DNA of 64,000 bases from Paenibacillus sp. Marseille-Q4541. Lineage in GTDB: Bacteria > Bacillota > Bacilli > Paenibacillales > Paenibacillaceae. Of this stretch, positions 55,230 through 64,000 are shown in pieces. The translations under genes were made by a program, and so were the position numbers. Under the pieces are notes generated by a model. It did not search any database, was not told the origin of the DNA, and worked only from the letters and a program-made list of their open reading frames with translations. Position 1 is the stretch's first letter. Each line of letters starts with the position of its first letter. The DNA lies in assembly GCF_018310695.1 (NCBI RefSeq), contig NZ_JAGXCY010000005.1, positions 1 through 64,000 of the forward strand, read 5' to 3'.

Positions 55230-57257
55230 TTATAAGGTCATAGTTGGTTTAGCAGACATGATTTCATTGTGAAGATCTTTAATCGTGGCATACAGTGGAA
55301 CATAAGTTTCCTGGCCGTTGAAAGATGGGATAGAGCTATCTTCAGATGTTTCTTTCTTCTGGCTGAAAGTATTGCCTGTCCTTAGATCGTCTGACATTTG
55401 CAACAGTAGTCTGCTGTACTCGTGCAGCTCCTTGTTGTTCTCGGCTTGTGGATGACTTCTAACGGTCAAAATTGCAAGATAACCCACTTTCTGAATACGG
55501 ATCAGCAAAGGAAAATCTTCTTCTATATGGTAGGGCCGATGGGTAATTTCATTAAAAGCTTTATCGTACAAGGTACTAGTTCTTTTCAAAGACATTAGGA
55601 CGATATTAGATAAGATATACAGTTCTTTTTCGTTATTCTCCAGCTGGTCATTCTGTATTTGTGAAGTAGAAAGTAAAGAAACTCTTTTAGCAAATTCCTC
55701 AAGTAATTTGGCTTGAGCGCTTAAAGCTGCTGCAAAAGTCTGATTCAGCCGTCTAGAAGCGGAATGAGGCGATAACACTAGCATCCCCATCAAACCAATG
55801 GAGCAGCCAAGCAGAATGTCAATAATTCTTGCGTTCACAAAAGCGAGCGGCGAATGAACGGGATGAGCCAGTGCTACAAGCAGAAGAGAAATTGGTGTAA
55901 TGAAAATTGCTGCCAGTGCATAGTTTTTGGCGACTAATGTTTTAATAGTGAATTGTAGCAGAGCAACAACGAGCGCGACGATGAGACCAGTAGGTTCTAA
56001 AAATAACAGAATGGATGCGAGCAATCCCCCCAGGCATGTTCCCAGCATGAGCTGAATTCCTCGGTAAAAGCCAGCAGTCGCAGTTGTAGCAATAAGTACT
56101 GATGCGCATCCGATAGGAACCCAAGAAGGATGCGGTGCACCGATCATAAAGGCAATTGTATATGCTGCAAGGACGAGTATACCCATTTTCATAGAAGCAG
56201 AGAAAATCGTAGTGTACTTGTAAAGGTCTTTTAGACTCCACCTTGTTTGAATCTCTGCTTCTAGTGAATGTATAGAAACATCCAGCTTCACTGGAGGGCG
56301 CTCGATTACTTCAATTACGTAATGAATGGCCTTCCTCAAATCAGGGGGAAGTTTATCTTCCTCACTAGGTGTTTCTTTGATCTGCGTAATGCTCTCTGTT
56401 AAAGGTGAAGAACGATCCGGCAATCTATTGGCTATCTTTCTCAGTATGTTTGGATAGGCTGAAGGCGCCGCGAGTAACTTATTCTCTGAGGAAACGATAG
56501 CCCAGAACAACTGATCTGTAGCCTTTGTTATATAGTAGAGCTGAATAAGAGACGAAGTCTGCTTTCGCTGATTCCAAAAATTAGCATAGATCTTCTTCTT
56601 CGTGTGCTGTATCATTTCTCCTGTTTCCAAGCGGAGTAGCGGGTAATCGTCTGTATTTAAGGACTCAAGCATATCTGCAAGTTTTCCATACACCATCGCT
56701 AGCATTCTTTTCTCAGGGCCATATGGGTGGACAGCAATGGGTAACATGCATAATACAAGAGCGGGAATGCCGCCAAGAAGTACGACAAACCCTCGCTCGG
56801 CAAAAGATCCGGGATCAGCGGGAAGTGCAGTTGCCATACCACATACGAGCACAAACATATACCCTGCGGGAAGTAGAACCCCCGTCACTCCACATAAAAA
56901 AGTAGCTGCTGCACCAATAAGACTCAGTACGACAGCACTTGCAATCAAGGAGGAGCCAGCAAGGGTACCCAGCATTACACTGATGACAAGCCCCAGTAAG
57001 ATGCAGGTCAACTTCAAAAATCGATGTCTTGCCGTTTCATCTCTCATATAAACATTCACAAAAGCTCCCGTAGTTGCGAGCAAACCTAATCCAGGCTCAT
57101 GAAATGCAATTCCGCATAGAAGAGGTATGCCGGAGCTGAGTCCGGCAATCACTGCCGGCCCCCAAGGGATAGGGGCTTTATTAATACGAAAAGCTCTCTT
57201 GAGGTGCTGCGCAATATAGGTTCTTGTCTTAGGTATTGATTTTGCATTTGAATCCAA
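55230..57257 (-). CDS. FUSC-family membrane protein
   Basis: 675 residues from the TTG at 57257 with AGAGGTG upstream. Two blocks of about five to six membrane helices (roughly 30-185 and 355-510) are each followed by a cytoplasmic helical domain, the layout of the FUSC/YccS/aromatic-acid-exporter group. The second block shows PHPSWVPIGCASVLIATTAT and RIIDILLGCSIGLMGMLV. Relatives export aromatic acids or confer tolerance to small toxic compounds. The substrate here is unknown. Confidence 0.8.
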   Translation of the reverse strand: MDSNAKSIPKTRTYIAQHLKRAFRINKAPIPWGPAVIAGLSSGIPLLCGIAFHEPGLGLLATTGAFVNVYMRDETARHRFLKLTCILLGLVISVMLGTLAGSSLIASAVVLSLIGAAATFLCGVTGVLLPAGYMFVLVCGMATALPADPGSFAERGFVVLLGGIPALVLCMLPIAVHPYGPEKRMLAMVYGKLADMLESLNTDDYPLLRLETGEMIQHTKKKIYANFWNQRKQTSSLIQLYYITKATDQLFWAIVSSENKLLAAPSAYPNILRKIANRLPDRSSPLTESITQIKETPSEEDKLPPDLRKAIHYVIEVIERPPVKLDVSIHSLEAEIQTRWSLKDLYKYTTIFSASMKMGILVLAAYTIAFMIGAPHPSWVPIGCASVLIATTATAGFYRGIQLMLGTCLGGLLASILLFLEPTGLIVALVVALLQFTIKTLVAKNYALAAIFITPISLLLVALAHPVHSPLAFVNARIIDILLGCSIGLMGMLVLSPHSASRRLNQTFAAALSAQAKLLEEFAKRVSLLSTSQIQNDQLENNEKELYILSNIVLMSLKRTSTLYDKAFNEITHRPYHIEEDFPLLIRIQKVGYLAILTVRSHPQAENNKELHEYSRLLLQMSDDLRTGNTFSQKKETSEDSSIPSFNGQETYVPLYATIKDLHNEIMSAKPTMTL

Positions 57258-57367
57258 TGATATTGCACCTCTTCAGCATACGGTAATTTTAAGTAGATAT
57301 ATCATATCCAAATACTCTATTTTACCACTTAACTTCCGAGTTTAAACAAACGTTAGCTTCCGCATTC

Positions 57368-59158
57368 TTATACGACTTGATGAAATTGACTATGGTACAG
57401 ATCATAGTAGGGTCCTTTTGCCGCCAGTAGTTCTTCATGTGTACCTCGTTCAACAAGACGGCCTTGTTCTAGATAAAGAATACAATCGGCGTCCTGAATC
57501 GTACTTAGCCTATGGGCAATAACAAAGCTGGTTCTACCCTTCATAAGCAGTTTCATCGCCTCTTGAATATGCATTTCGGTTCGTGTATCCACACTGCTCG
57601 TAGCTTCATCGAGAATGAGAATGGCTGGGTCAGCAAGAATGGCCCTTGCAATGGTAAGCAGTTGCCGCTGACCGTGACTTAGATTACTTCCTTCTGTGCT
57701 TAGTAGCGTTTCATATCCCATGGGAAGGCGCTTTATAAAGTTGTCCGCATTCGCGAGCATAGCTGCCTGTTCTACTTCCTGATCAGTTGCATCCAGTTTG
57801 CCGAAGCGGATATTTTCTCGAATCGTTCCAGAAAAGACATGCGCGTCCTGAAGCACCATCCCGATGAGTCTGCGGAGGTGGTCTTTGTCGATCTGCCGTA
57901 TATCCTCGTTATCGATCGTGATGACTCCATCCTCAATATCGTAGAAACGGGTTAATAGATTAACAACAGACGTTTTGCCAGCTCCCGTAGGTCCAACGAG
58001 TGCGATTTTTTCGCCGGGCATTGCCTCAAAACTAATGTCTCGTAAAATGGGCTTTTCGGGTTGGTATTGGAAAGATACATGGTTAAAGCTTACGGCCCCA
58101 CGAGTTTCAGTCACTCGTTTTCCGCGATCTCCCTCGTACTCAGAAGGCATATCCATAATTTCAAACACCCTTTCTGCACCAGCGACAGCAGATTGAATCA
58201 TATTGTACTGGTTAGCGAGTTCGGAAACAGGACGGCCAAATTGACGAGAATAACTCAAGAAACTGACAACTATGCCGACCTTGGTCAAGTCTTGAAAGAC
58301 GAGCCAGCCACCGACAGCAGCAATGAGTGCAAAGCTGAGATTATTAATGACATTCATGAACGGTCCCATCATGCCAGACATCATTTGTGCCTTGATTCCA
58401 ACTTGGTTTAGTCGCTCACTAATCTCCCTGAAGCGATGAATTTCTTTTCCTTCTTGGCGATACAGTTTCACGACTTTTTGTCCGCTAATGGTTTCCTCAA
58501 TCATACCGTTCAGTTCCCCAAGATGCTGCTGTTGATCTTTGAAGTATTTTCTTGTGAACTTGGCAATGTTCCTAGTTGCTACAAGGGCAAGCGGAATACT
58601 AAGGAGAGCCACGAAGGTGAGCGGTACATTTAAACTAATCATGATGACAAGTGAACCTACTAGCGTAATGATACTGTTCAATAGCTGGGTAACACTCTGA
58701 TTAAGTGTATTAGAGACATTTTCAATATCATTGGTTGCGCGGCTCATCAGTTCACCATTACTGCGCTGATCAAAAAAAGGGATGGGCAGTTGCTGGTATT
58801 TAGCGAACAGGTCTTTTCTCAAGTGAAGAACTGTTTTCTGTGAAAGGCCTGTCATGACATAGGCTTGCACCCAAGTCACTAGCGCACCGATTACGTGAAT
58901 ACCAAGCATGATGAGGCAGATTTTAATAAGTCCTTCATAATTTCTAGGGACGATATAATCATCAATTGTTACACCAATAAGGTAGGGACCCATAAGAGCA
59001 ATAAGAGAACTTAGTATAGTGAAAACATAAACCATCAGCAGCGCAGAACGTTGTCTATTCAAGTAATTCCATACTCGTCTTATGGTAGCTCCTGTGTTTT
59101 TGGCTCTTACTTTAGGCACTTGATGCATGGGACCGCGGGCGGGACTCTGGTTAGACAT
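57368..59158 (-). CDS. ABC exporter half-transporter, second subunit
   Basis: 596 residues from the ATG at 59158; the ATG lies inside the end of the upstream subunit (eight-base overlap), so the pair is co-translated. Six helices (about 40-310) precede an ATPase domain with Walker A GPTGAGKTS, Q-loop VLQDAHVF, signature LSHGQRQ, Walker B ILILDEATSSVDTRTE and the H-loop IAHRLSTI. A full catalytic glutamate is present. Similar to B. subtilis YfiC and other heterodimeric multidrug exporters. Confidence 0.9.
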   Translation of the reverse strand: MSNQSPARGPMHQVPKVRAKNTGATIRRVWNYLNRQRSALLMVYVFTILSSLIALMGPYLIGVTIDDYIVPRNYEGLIKICLIMLGIHVIGALVTWVQAYVMTGLSQKTVLHLRKDLFAKYQQLPIPFFDQRSNGELMSRATNDIENVSNTLNQSVTQLLNSIITLVGSLVIMISLNVPLTFVALLSIPLALVATRNIAKFTRKYFKDQQQHLGELNGMIEETISGQKVVKLYRQEGKEIHRFREISERLNQVGIKAQMMSGMMGPFMNVINNLSFALIAAVGGWLVFQDLTKVGIVVSFLSYSRQFGRPVSELANQYNMIQSAVAGAERVFEIMDMPSEYEGDRGKRVTETRGAVSFNHVSFQYQPEKPILRDISFEAMPGEKIALVGPTGAGKTSVVNLLTRFYDIEDGVITIDNEDIRQIDKDHLRRLIGMVLQDAHVFSGTIRENIRFGKLDATDQEVEQAAMLANADNFIKRLPMGYETLLSTEGSNLSHGQRQLLTIARAILADPAILILDEATSSVDTRTEMHIQEAMKLLMKGRTSFVIAHRLSTIQDADCILYLEQGRLVERGTHEELLAAKGPYYDLYHSQFHQVV

Positions 59159-60887
59159 GAGAGGTATCCTCCTTACGCTGCGAACGATAAATATCTTGGT
59201 ATACCGAACTCGTACGCAAAAGTTCTTCATGTGTACCTTTTGCAGCCATAACACCATCACTCAGGACGAGAATGAGGTCGGCTTTTGTTACCGATGATAT
59301 CCGCTGTGCAATGATTAGTTTGGTCATCCTTTTTGCCTCTGTTTCAATCGCCTTTAAAATTTTAGCTTCTGTCTTTAAATCTACGGCGCTGGTGCTATCG
59401 TCAAGAATCAGGATCGAAGGCTCAGTAACCAGTGCTCTGGCAAGTGAAATCCGCTGCTTCTGTCCACCAGACAGGTTCACCCCTTTTTGACCGAGGATCG
59501 TGTCATAACCTTGCTCCAGTTGTTCGATAAAAGAGGCGGCTTCGGCAGCCTTCGCTGCAGCAACAATTTGATCATCGGTAGCGGAGGGGTGTCCGTAACG
59601 AATATTATCTTTGATCGTTCCGCTGAACAGAATGGCTTGTTGCATGACCACTGCAACCTTGCTTCTAAGCAGATCAAGATCATAGTCCTGCAATAGAACA
59701 CCATCTACCCGAATTTCTCCACTATGTACTTCGTATAGTCTTGGAATCAGATGAACAAGAGTTGTTTTACCAGCACCTGTAGCCCCTAGTATCGCTACCG
59801 TTTGTCCAGGTTCTGCTGTAAAACTGATATCTCTTAGGACAAGATCATCCGCACTATTACTATAAGAGAAGGAAACATTCGAAAATTGAACAGAACCTTC
59901 ATGAGATGCAGGAACATTTTCAGGATGAAGAGGGTTTACAATTTCGGAATGGGTATTCAGGACTTCATTTACGCGATCTGCAGATACTTTAGCTCTCGAT
60001 ACGAAGACTAGCATGTTGCTTAGCATCAGCATCGACATCAGAAGCTGGGTCACATAGTTAATAAAGGCAATCAGTTTGCCGATCTCAAGACTGCCCTCAA
60101 AATACTGCAGACCTCCAAACCACAAAACTGCAACGATACTTGCATTCAAAACGAGTGTCATTAGCGGCATACTGAGTGCCATAAGCCGATTTGCACGAAT
60201 CGCTGCTTGAGTATAGTCTTCATTTGTCCGATTGAACCGCTCTTGCTCATAGTCCATTCTAACAAATGCTTTAATGACCCGAACGCCAGAAAGGTTTTCT
60301 TGAAGCACGGTATTAACACTGTCGAGCTTGGTTTGCATTTTGGTGAACAAGGGAAAGGAACGCTTTGTTAGTAGATATAGAATGAAAAAAAGTACAGGTA
60401 CGGAAACAAGCAAGACTGTTGTTAGATTCGGACTTAGCAGAATGGCCATGATCAAGCTTCCGATAAGTAGTAGCGGAGTTCGGACAAAAGTCCGCAGAAT
60501 CATCTGCACAAAAGTTTGTAGCTGCACCACATCATTCGTTAAACGGGTAATAAGGGAACCTGTCTTTCGTTCATCCAGATTGCGAAAAGAAAAAGACTGT
60601 ATTTGTTCGAATAAACGAATCCGAAGGTCTTTGCCAAAGTGCTGCGAGGCGATACTCGAAAATATTGTACATCCAGCTCCGCCAAGCAGACCGATGAGTG
60701 CAACTCCGATCATGAGAAGGCCAGTTTCTCGAATATGGGAAAGATCGTTTTTCATAATTCCTTCGTCTACGATACTTGCCATAAGTCTTGGTTGTAGCAG
60801 ATCCATGGAAACCTCCAGCAGCATAAGAAGAGGGGCGAGTAAACTAGCTAATAAATAAGGCTTAAGAAATGGGAACAGTTTCGTCAT
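59151..60887 (-). CDS. ABC exporter half-transporter, first subunit
   Basis: 578 residues with six helices and an ATPase domain: Walker A GATGAGKTT, signature LSGGQKQ, Walker B SILILDDSTSAVDLKTE and IAQRISSV. The catalytic glutamate after Walker B is an aspartate (LDDSTSAVD) and the H-loop histidine is a glutamine (IAQR), so this subunit has a degenerate site and relies on its partner, as in BmrCD-type heterodimers. N-terminus LFPFLKPYLLASLLAPLLML resembles YfiB. The exported substrate is unknown. Confidence 0.9.
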   Translation of the reverse strand: MTKLFPFLKPYLLASLLAPLLMLLEVSMDLLQPRLMASIVDEGIMKNDLSHIRETGLLMIGVALIGLLGGAGCTIFSSIASQHFGKDLRIRLFEQIQSFSFRNLDERKTGSLITRLTNDVVQLQTFVQMILRTFVRTPLLLIGSLIMAILLSPNLTTVLLVSVPVLFFILYLLTKRSFPLFTKMQTKLDSVNTVLQENLSGVRVIKAFVRMDYEQERFNRTNEDYTQAAIRANRLMALSMPLMTLVLNASIVAVLWFGGLQYFEGSLEIGKLIAFINYVTQLLMSMLMLSNMLVFVSRAKVSADRVNEVLNTHSEIVNPLHPENVPASHEGSVQFSNVSFSYSNSADDLVLRDISFTAEPGQTVAILGATGAGKTTLVHLIPRLYEVHSGEIRVDGVLLQDYDLDLLRSKVAVVMQQAILFSGTIKDNIRYGHPSATDDQIVAAAKAAEAASFIEQLEQGYDTILGQKGVNLSGGQKQRISLARALVTEPSILILDDSTSAVDLKTEAKILKAIETEAKRMTKLIIAQRISSVTKADLILVLSDGVMAAKGTHEELLRTSSVYQDIYRSQRKEDTSHV

Positions 60888-61216
60888 TAGGACAAGGACA
60901 CCTTTCAGTAAGTGATATGGAGATATTCGTGAAAGTCAGGCTTGTTGTTAACTTAAATGTAGGATGGAAAACTTGTCAATTGATTCCTTCCGGAACTTGT
61001 TTGTCTTAATTGGTAATGGAGTTAAACTGATGTTTATATGAATTAATGTTTTTATTATTTCTATAAAATCACAAAAAAGCGTTTACACGGATATTGTAAT
61101 AGGTTTATTATGTAATTATTGAAAAGTGATTAAATAGAATTTATATTATGATTAATTCATTAGTTTTAGAAAGATATGGGAAACCACTACATTTCATTCA
61201 TCCGGAGGTAATCATT
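60888..61216 (+). promoter_or_regulatory. divergent promoter gap with cre-like site
   Basis: A 329-base AT-rich gap between the exporter and the arabinofuranosidase. At 61074-61087, TGTAAACGCTTTTT on the minus strand fits the cre consensus at 12 of 14 positions. An in-frame ATG at 61148 has no binding site. Nothing else is visible. Confidence 0.4.
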
Positions 61217-62710
61217 ATGGTTAAAGTTGTCGTACATACGGAGACTCGCAAAAGCAAAATCAACAAAAATATTTACGGGCAATTCTCTGAACATCTAGGA
61301 CGCTGCATTTATGAAGGAATATGGGTTGGAGAAGATTCGCCGATTCCCAATACCGATGGAATACGTAATGATGTTATAGAAGCGTTGAAACAATTAAAAG
61401 TACCTGTTTTGCGCTGGCCAGGTGGCTGTTTTGCTGACGAATATCACTGGGAAGATGGAATTGGCCCCCGTGAGAATCGTCCACGTATGCTGAACACGCA
61501 CTGGGGCGGCGTTGAAGAAAACAATCATTTTGGTACCCATGAATTTATGCGTTTGTGTGAATTGATCGGAGCAGAACCTTATATCTGCGGAAACGTCGGC
61601 AGCGGTACGGTTTACGAAATGCAGCAGTGGGTGGAGTACATGAATAACGGCGGTCAGTCGCCGATGGCGAGTCTTCGTGCGGAGAACGGGCAAGAAGAAC
61701 CGTGGAATGTAAAATATTTTGGCGTCGGAAATGAGAGCTGGGGTTGCGGAGGAAATATGCGCCCTGAATATTATGCAGACCTGTACCGCAGATATTCGAC
61801 TTATGTACGTAATTACAGTTCCGAGCCAGTATATAAAATCGCCTGCGGCCCGAATACCGCTGATTATCACTGGACCGAAGTTCTCATGCGCGAAGCTCAT
61901 CATCTCATGAACGGGCTAAGTCTTCATTATTACACGACAGGAACGGGACTATGGGAGAAAAAAGGCAGTGCAACAGGATTCTCAAGTGAGGATTGGTTTA
62001 CTACATTAAAAGCAACCCTTTACATGGAAGAACTGATTGTGAAGCACTCAGCCATTATGGATAAATATGATCCTGAGAAAAAAGTGGGGCTGATCATTGA
62101 TGAATGGGGAACTTGGTTTGACGTAGAACCAGGAACCAATCCTGGATTTTTGTATCAGCAGAACACACTTCGAGATGCGCTCGTAGCGGGAATTAACCTC
62201 AACTTGTTCCACGAACATGCAGATCGCGTACAGATGACGAATATTGCGCAGATCGTGAACGTGCTACAAGCGATGGTTCTAACTGAAGGCGCAAATATGG
62301 TACTGACACCTACGTATCATGTTTTTGATATGTACAAAGTGCATCAAGATGCCGAGCTACTCGAAACTCATTTTGTCAGCCCATCCTATACGATGGGAGC
62401 GGAGGAGATTCCACAGCTTAGCTTATCTTCTTCTGTAGACAGTACAGGTCATATTCATGTATCTGCCTGTAACCTTAGTCATGCGGATGCTCTGAACATT
62501 GAGCTTGATCTTCAAGGTTTGGTGAAAGCGGCAGTCAGCGGTCAAGTGCTGGTTTCTCCTAATGAGCTGGATGCGCATAATTCATTCGACAACCCGAACC
62601 AAGTTGCTCCGAAAGTGCTGGAAGGAATTGTAGCTGAGCAGGGAAGTGTGAGCTTTACTTTGCCAGCTGCTTCTGTTGCAGTACTTACCATTGTGCCAGA
62701 GAAAGGCTAA
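61217..62710 (+). CDS. GH51 alpha-L-arabinofuranosidase
   Basis: 497 residues from the ATG at 61217 with CCGGAGGT upstream. [40 protein letters not shown], the acid/base glutamate in [15 protein letters not shown] (about 170-184) and the nucleophile glutamate in [14 protein letters not shown] (about 294-307) are all present. It removes terminal arabinofuranose from arabinan or arabinoxylan fragments. With no signal peptide, it acts on imported oligosaccharides. No transporter or arabinose genes sit beside it, so it works with genes elsewhere. Confidence 0.93.
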   Translation: MVKVVVHTETRKSKINKNIYGQFSEHLGRCIYEGIWVGEDSPIPNTDGIRNDVIEALKQLKVPVLRWPGGCFADEYHWEDGIGPRENRPRMLNTHWGGVEENNHFGTHEFMRLCELIGAEPYICGNVGSGTVYEMQQWVEYMNNGGQSPMASLRAENGQEEPWNVKYFGVGNESWGCGGNMRPEYYADLYRRYSTYVRNYSSEPVYKIACGPNTADYHWTEVLMREAHHLMNGLSLHYYTTGTGLWEKKGSATGFSSEDWFTTLKATLYMEELIVKHSAIMDKYDPEKKVGLIIDEWGTWFDVEPGTNPGFLYQQNTLRDALVAGINLNLFHEHADRVQMTNIAQIVNVLQAMVLTEGANMVLTPTYHVFDMYKVHQDAELLETHFVSPSYTMGAEEIPQLSLSSSVDSTGHIHVSACNLSHADALNIELDLQGLVKAAVSGQVLVSPNELDAHNSFDNPNQVAPKVLEGIVAEQGSVSFTLPAASVAVLTIVPEKG

Positions 62711-62719
62711 GGAAGAGGA

Positions 62720-63016
62720 ATGACGACAAGGTCAGATAACGAGTGCAAAGGTTGCACGGCGAGTGTGCATGTCAGCGAATCTCAACTGGCTTCACTGGAA
62801 TATGAAGCATCATTGAATTCATCAGCTTTATCAGATGGAAGTATGTCGGCTCAAGCTATTCAAGAGCTGTACAAAGAACGATTAGCGATATGCCGTACAT
62901 GTGACGGGTTTAAGTATGGTACGACATGCAAATATTGCGGATGTCTGATTCCCCTCAAAGCCAAGGTAGCTGATGCCACCTGTCCGTATCCTTTTGAACC
63001 TAAATGGATTAGATAG
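62720..63016 (+). CDS. small cysteine-rich protein (DUF6171-like)
   Basis: 98 residues with metal-binding-like cysteine pairs: CKGCTASV near the start, then CRTCDGFKYGTTCKYCGCLI and VADATCPYPFEPKWIR at the end. Seven to eight cysteines in CxxC and CxxCxC arrays suggest a zinc ribbon. The pattern fits the DUF6171 group known from phage tail-fibre-associated and genomic genes. It starts ten bases after the arabinofuranosidase stop. Confidence 0.65.
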   Translation: MTTRSDNECKGCTASVHVSESQLASLEYEASLNSSALSDGSMSAQAIQELYKERLAICRTCDGFKYGTTCKYCGCLIPLKAKVADATCPYPFEPKWIR

Positions 63017-63036
63017 TAGAGGCATGGTATCCGTTG

Positions 63037-63075
63037 AAAAATGCATCTTCCTTTTATTAAGGGGGGTGCTTTTTT
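63037..63075 (+). terminator. probable terminator
   Basis: GCATCTTCC (63043-63051) pairs with GGGGGGTGC (63061-63069) using G-U pairs, followed by six T residues and preceded by an A run. Confidence 0.6.
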
Positions 63076-63156
63076 CACATGAAATCACTTCCAAATTATT
63101 TTATAATAGAGAGAAGATTCAACTGAAAGATTCCTATTAGAAGAGAGGCGCTTCCT

Positions 63157-63738
63157 ATGAAAATCGCTTTTGTAGTCTTTGACGGGATTACGTTTCTGGA
63201 TTTTGTCGGGTTTTATGATGTTATCACGAGACTTGCCTATTTTCCTGAAACGAAGGACACGACATGGGATATATGCGGATTGCAGGAGGAAGTAACGGAT
63301 GAACTTGGGTTGACACTCAAGGTAACTAAGGTAAAGCCCGATCTCTCGGCCTATGACATGTTGTTTATACCTGGCGGCATGGGAACAAGAAAGCTTCAGT
63401 ATGATGATGAATTTATCGAGTGGCTTAAGCGTGCAGAAAATGTGAAATTTAAGATCTCTGTATGTACAGGTTCGTTACTGCTTGGAGCCGCAGGTTTTCT
63501 TGCAGATAAGCGGGCAACGACACATCCGATGCAGTATGATCTACTTGTACCTTACTGTGCGGAAGTGGTGAAATGCCGTCTTGTTCGAGATAAAAATGTA
63601 TTTACCGGCGGTGGCGTGGCCACATCGATTGATCTGGGACTGTATGTCGCCGGTCTGTTCTTAGAAGACGAAGATATACAGCATATTCGCCAGCAAATGG
63701 ATTACCCGCATCGTCATCACGATATTGTTACGATTTGA
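63157..63738 (+). CDS. DJ-1/PfpI-family protein
   Basis: 193 residues. Signature IPGGMGTRKLQYDDEFIEWL and the nucleophile elbow FKISVCTGSLLLGAAGFLAD (Cys about 107) with RATTHP following. It is close to the ThiJ/PfpI amidotransferase-like group, whose members act as isonitrile hydratases, glyoxalases or chaperones. The activity here is not known. AGAGAGGCG precedes the ATG. Confidence 0.85.
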   Translation: MKIAFVVFDGITFLDFVGFYDVITRLAYFPETKDTTWDICGLQEEVTDELGLTLKVTKVKPDLSAYDMLFIPGGMGTRKLQYDDEFIEWLKRAENVKFKISVCTGSLLLGAAGFLADKRATTHPMQYDLLVPYCAEVVKCRLVRDKNVFTGGGVATSIDLGLYVAGLFLEDEDIQHIRQQMDYPHRHHDIVTI

Positions 63739-63802
63739 TTATTATTTATGAATGAAGTAAATAGCACGCTACCTGTTTCCCAAATAAAGGAGGCGATAGT
63801 TC

Positions 63803-64000
63803 TTGAAGATGCTATTTGAATATAACTGGCAAGTTCGTGAGGACTGGTTCAACTGGTGTGAGCAAGTCGATGAAGAAGAGCTTACTACGATTCGGGAAGG
63901 GGGACTTGGTAGTATCCTTAGGACCTTGTTTCATATCGTAGATATAGAACAAGCTTGGATGCGTGGGCTTCAAGGAGTTCCTGAGTTTCATTATTCTTAT
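63803..64000 (+). CDS. DinB-family protein, cut by window end
   Basis: The TTG at 63803 is nine bases after AGGAGG and opens 66 codons that run off the window. FEYNWQVREDWFNWCEQVDE, then SILRTLFHIVDIEQAWM, are the first helices of a DinB four-helix bundle with the first metal histidine (FHIVDIE). The family includes thiol transferases and other metal-dependent enzymes. It is partial, so nothing more can be said. Confidence 0.75.
   Translation, partial: MKMLFEYNWQVREDWFNWCEQVDEEELTTIREGGLGSILRTLFHIVDIEQAWMRGLQGVPEFHYSY

Noticed and set aside
60328..60858. 176-codon plus-strand frame opposite the ABC exporter
   Set aside because: Antisense shadow of membrane helices; composition is basic and non-natural.
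61394..61903. 169-codon minus-strand frame inside GH51
   Set aside because: Shadow of the strongly conserved arabinofuranosidase frame.
1..64000. CRISPR arrays, tRNA, rRNA, insertion sequences, prophage
   Set aside because: No regularly spaced repeats, no tRNA-like cloverleaf, no transposase or phage structural frames were seen.

Overview
The window looks like a low-to-moderate GC, spore-former-type Firmicute, most likely Paenibacillus or a close relative. The reasons are strong AGGAGG-type ribosome binding sites with frequent TTG and GTG starts, LplB/YtcP-type sugar permeases without an adjacent ATPase, giant lipoprotein solute-binding proteins, a membrane-bound AraC regulator, and many small membrane proteins of unknown function. 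I saw no rRNA, tRNA, CRISPR array, insertion sequence or phage module.

Layout. 0-3.7 kb: small membrane proteins and two decayed genes (a BstA/YfiT-like DinB protein and an RDD protein). 3.9-6 kb: a divergent nagB-nagA pair. 6-10.3 kb: an RDD protein, VanW-family, HAD, GNAT and anchored unknown proteins. 10.4-19.1 kb: a CYP152-type peroxygenase P450, a metallophosphoesterase, a zinc-dependent PLC-family protein, a cupin, an N-terminally deleted RtcB, a pentapeptide-repeat protein, a NUDIX protein, PhzF, and further gene fragments. 19.3-23 kb: glycerate permease, glycerate kinase and a convergent CdaR-type regulator, with two palindromes in the promoter. 23-31 kb: lipoprotein, GNAT, a GH18 without signal peptide, an orphan sugar-binding lipoprotein, SRPBCC, NUDIX and a DUF4269 fusion.

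31.5-47.8 kb is the most striking part. It holds two ABC permeases, a second copy of the sugar-binding lipoprotein, a sensor-type AraC regulator on the opposite strand, a CBM9-like protein, a large transglutaminase-fold protein, and three alpha-mannosidases of different families (GH125, GH38, GH92). None of the enzymes has a signal peptide. This suggests that mannose-rich oligosaccharides or N-glycan (glyco)peptides are imported intact and dismantled in the cytoplasm. The transglutaminase-fold protein is a candidate for an undescribed deglycosylating step.

47.9-55.2 kb is a complete maltose route: beta-phosphoglucomutase, maltose phosphorylase, a MalR-like LacI regulator, a maltose PTS EIICB, and an EEP-family protein matching the maltose-6'-phosphate phosphatase (MapP) known from Enterococcus faecalis. 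Related GCAACCG operators flank both transcription units. 55.2-60.9 kb encodes a FUSC-family transporter and a heterodimeric ABC exporter. 61-64 kb encodes a GH51 arabinofuranosidase, a small cysteine-rich protein, a DJ-1/PfpI protein and the start of a DinB protein cut by the window edge.

Genes from about 0.9 to 28.7 kb include several remnants that kept both ends but lost the middle, which suggests ongoing deletion in this region.
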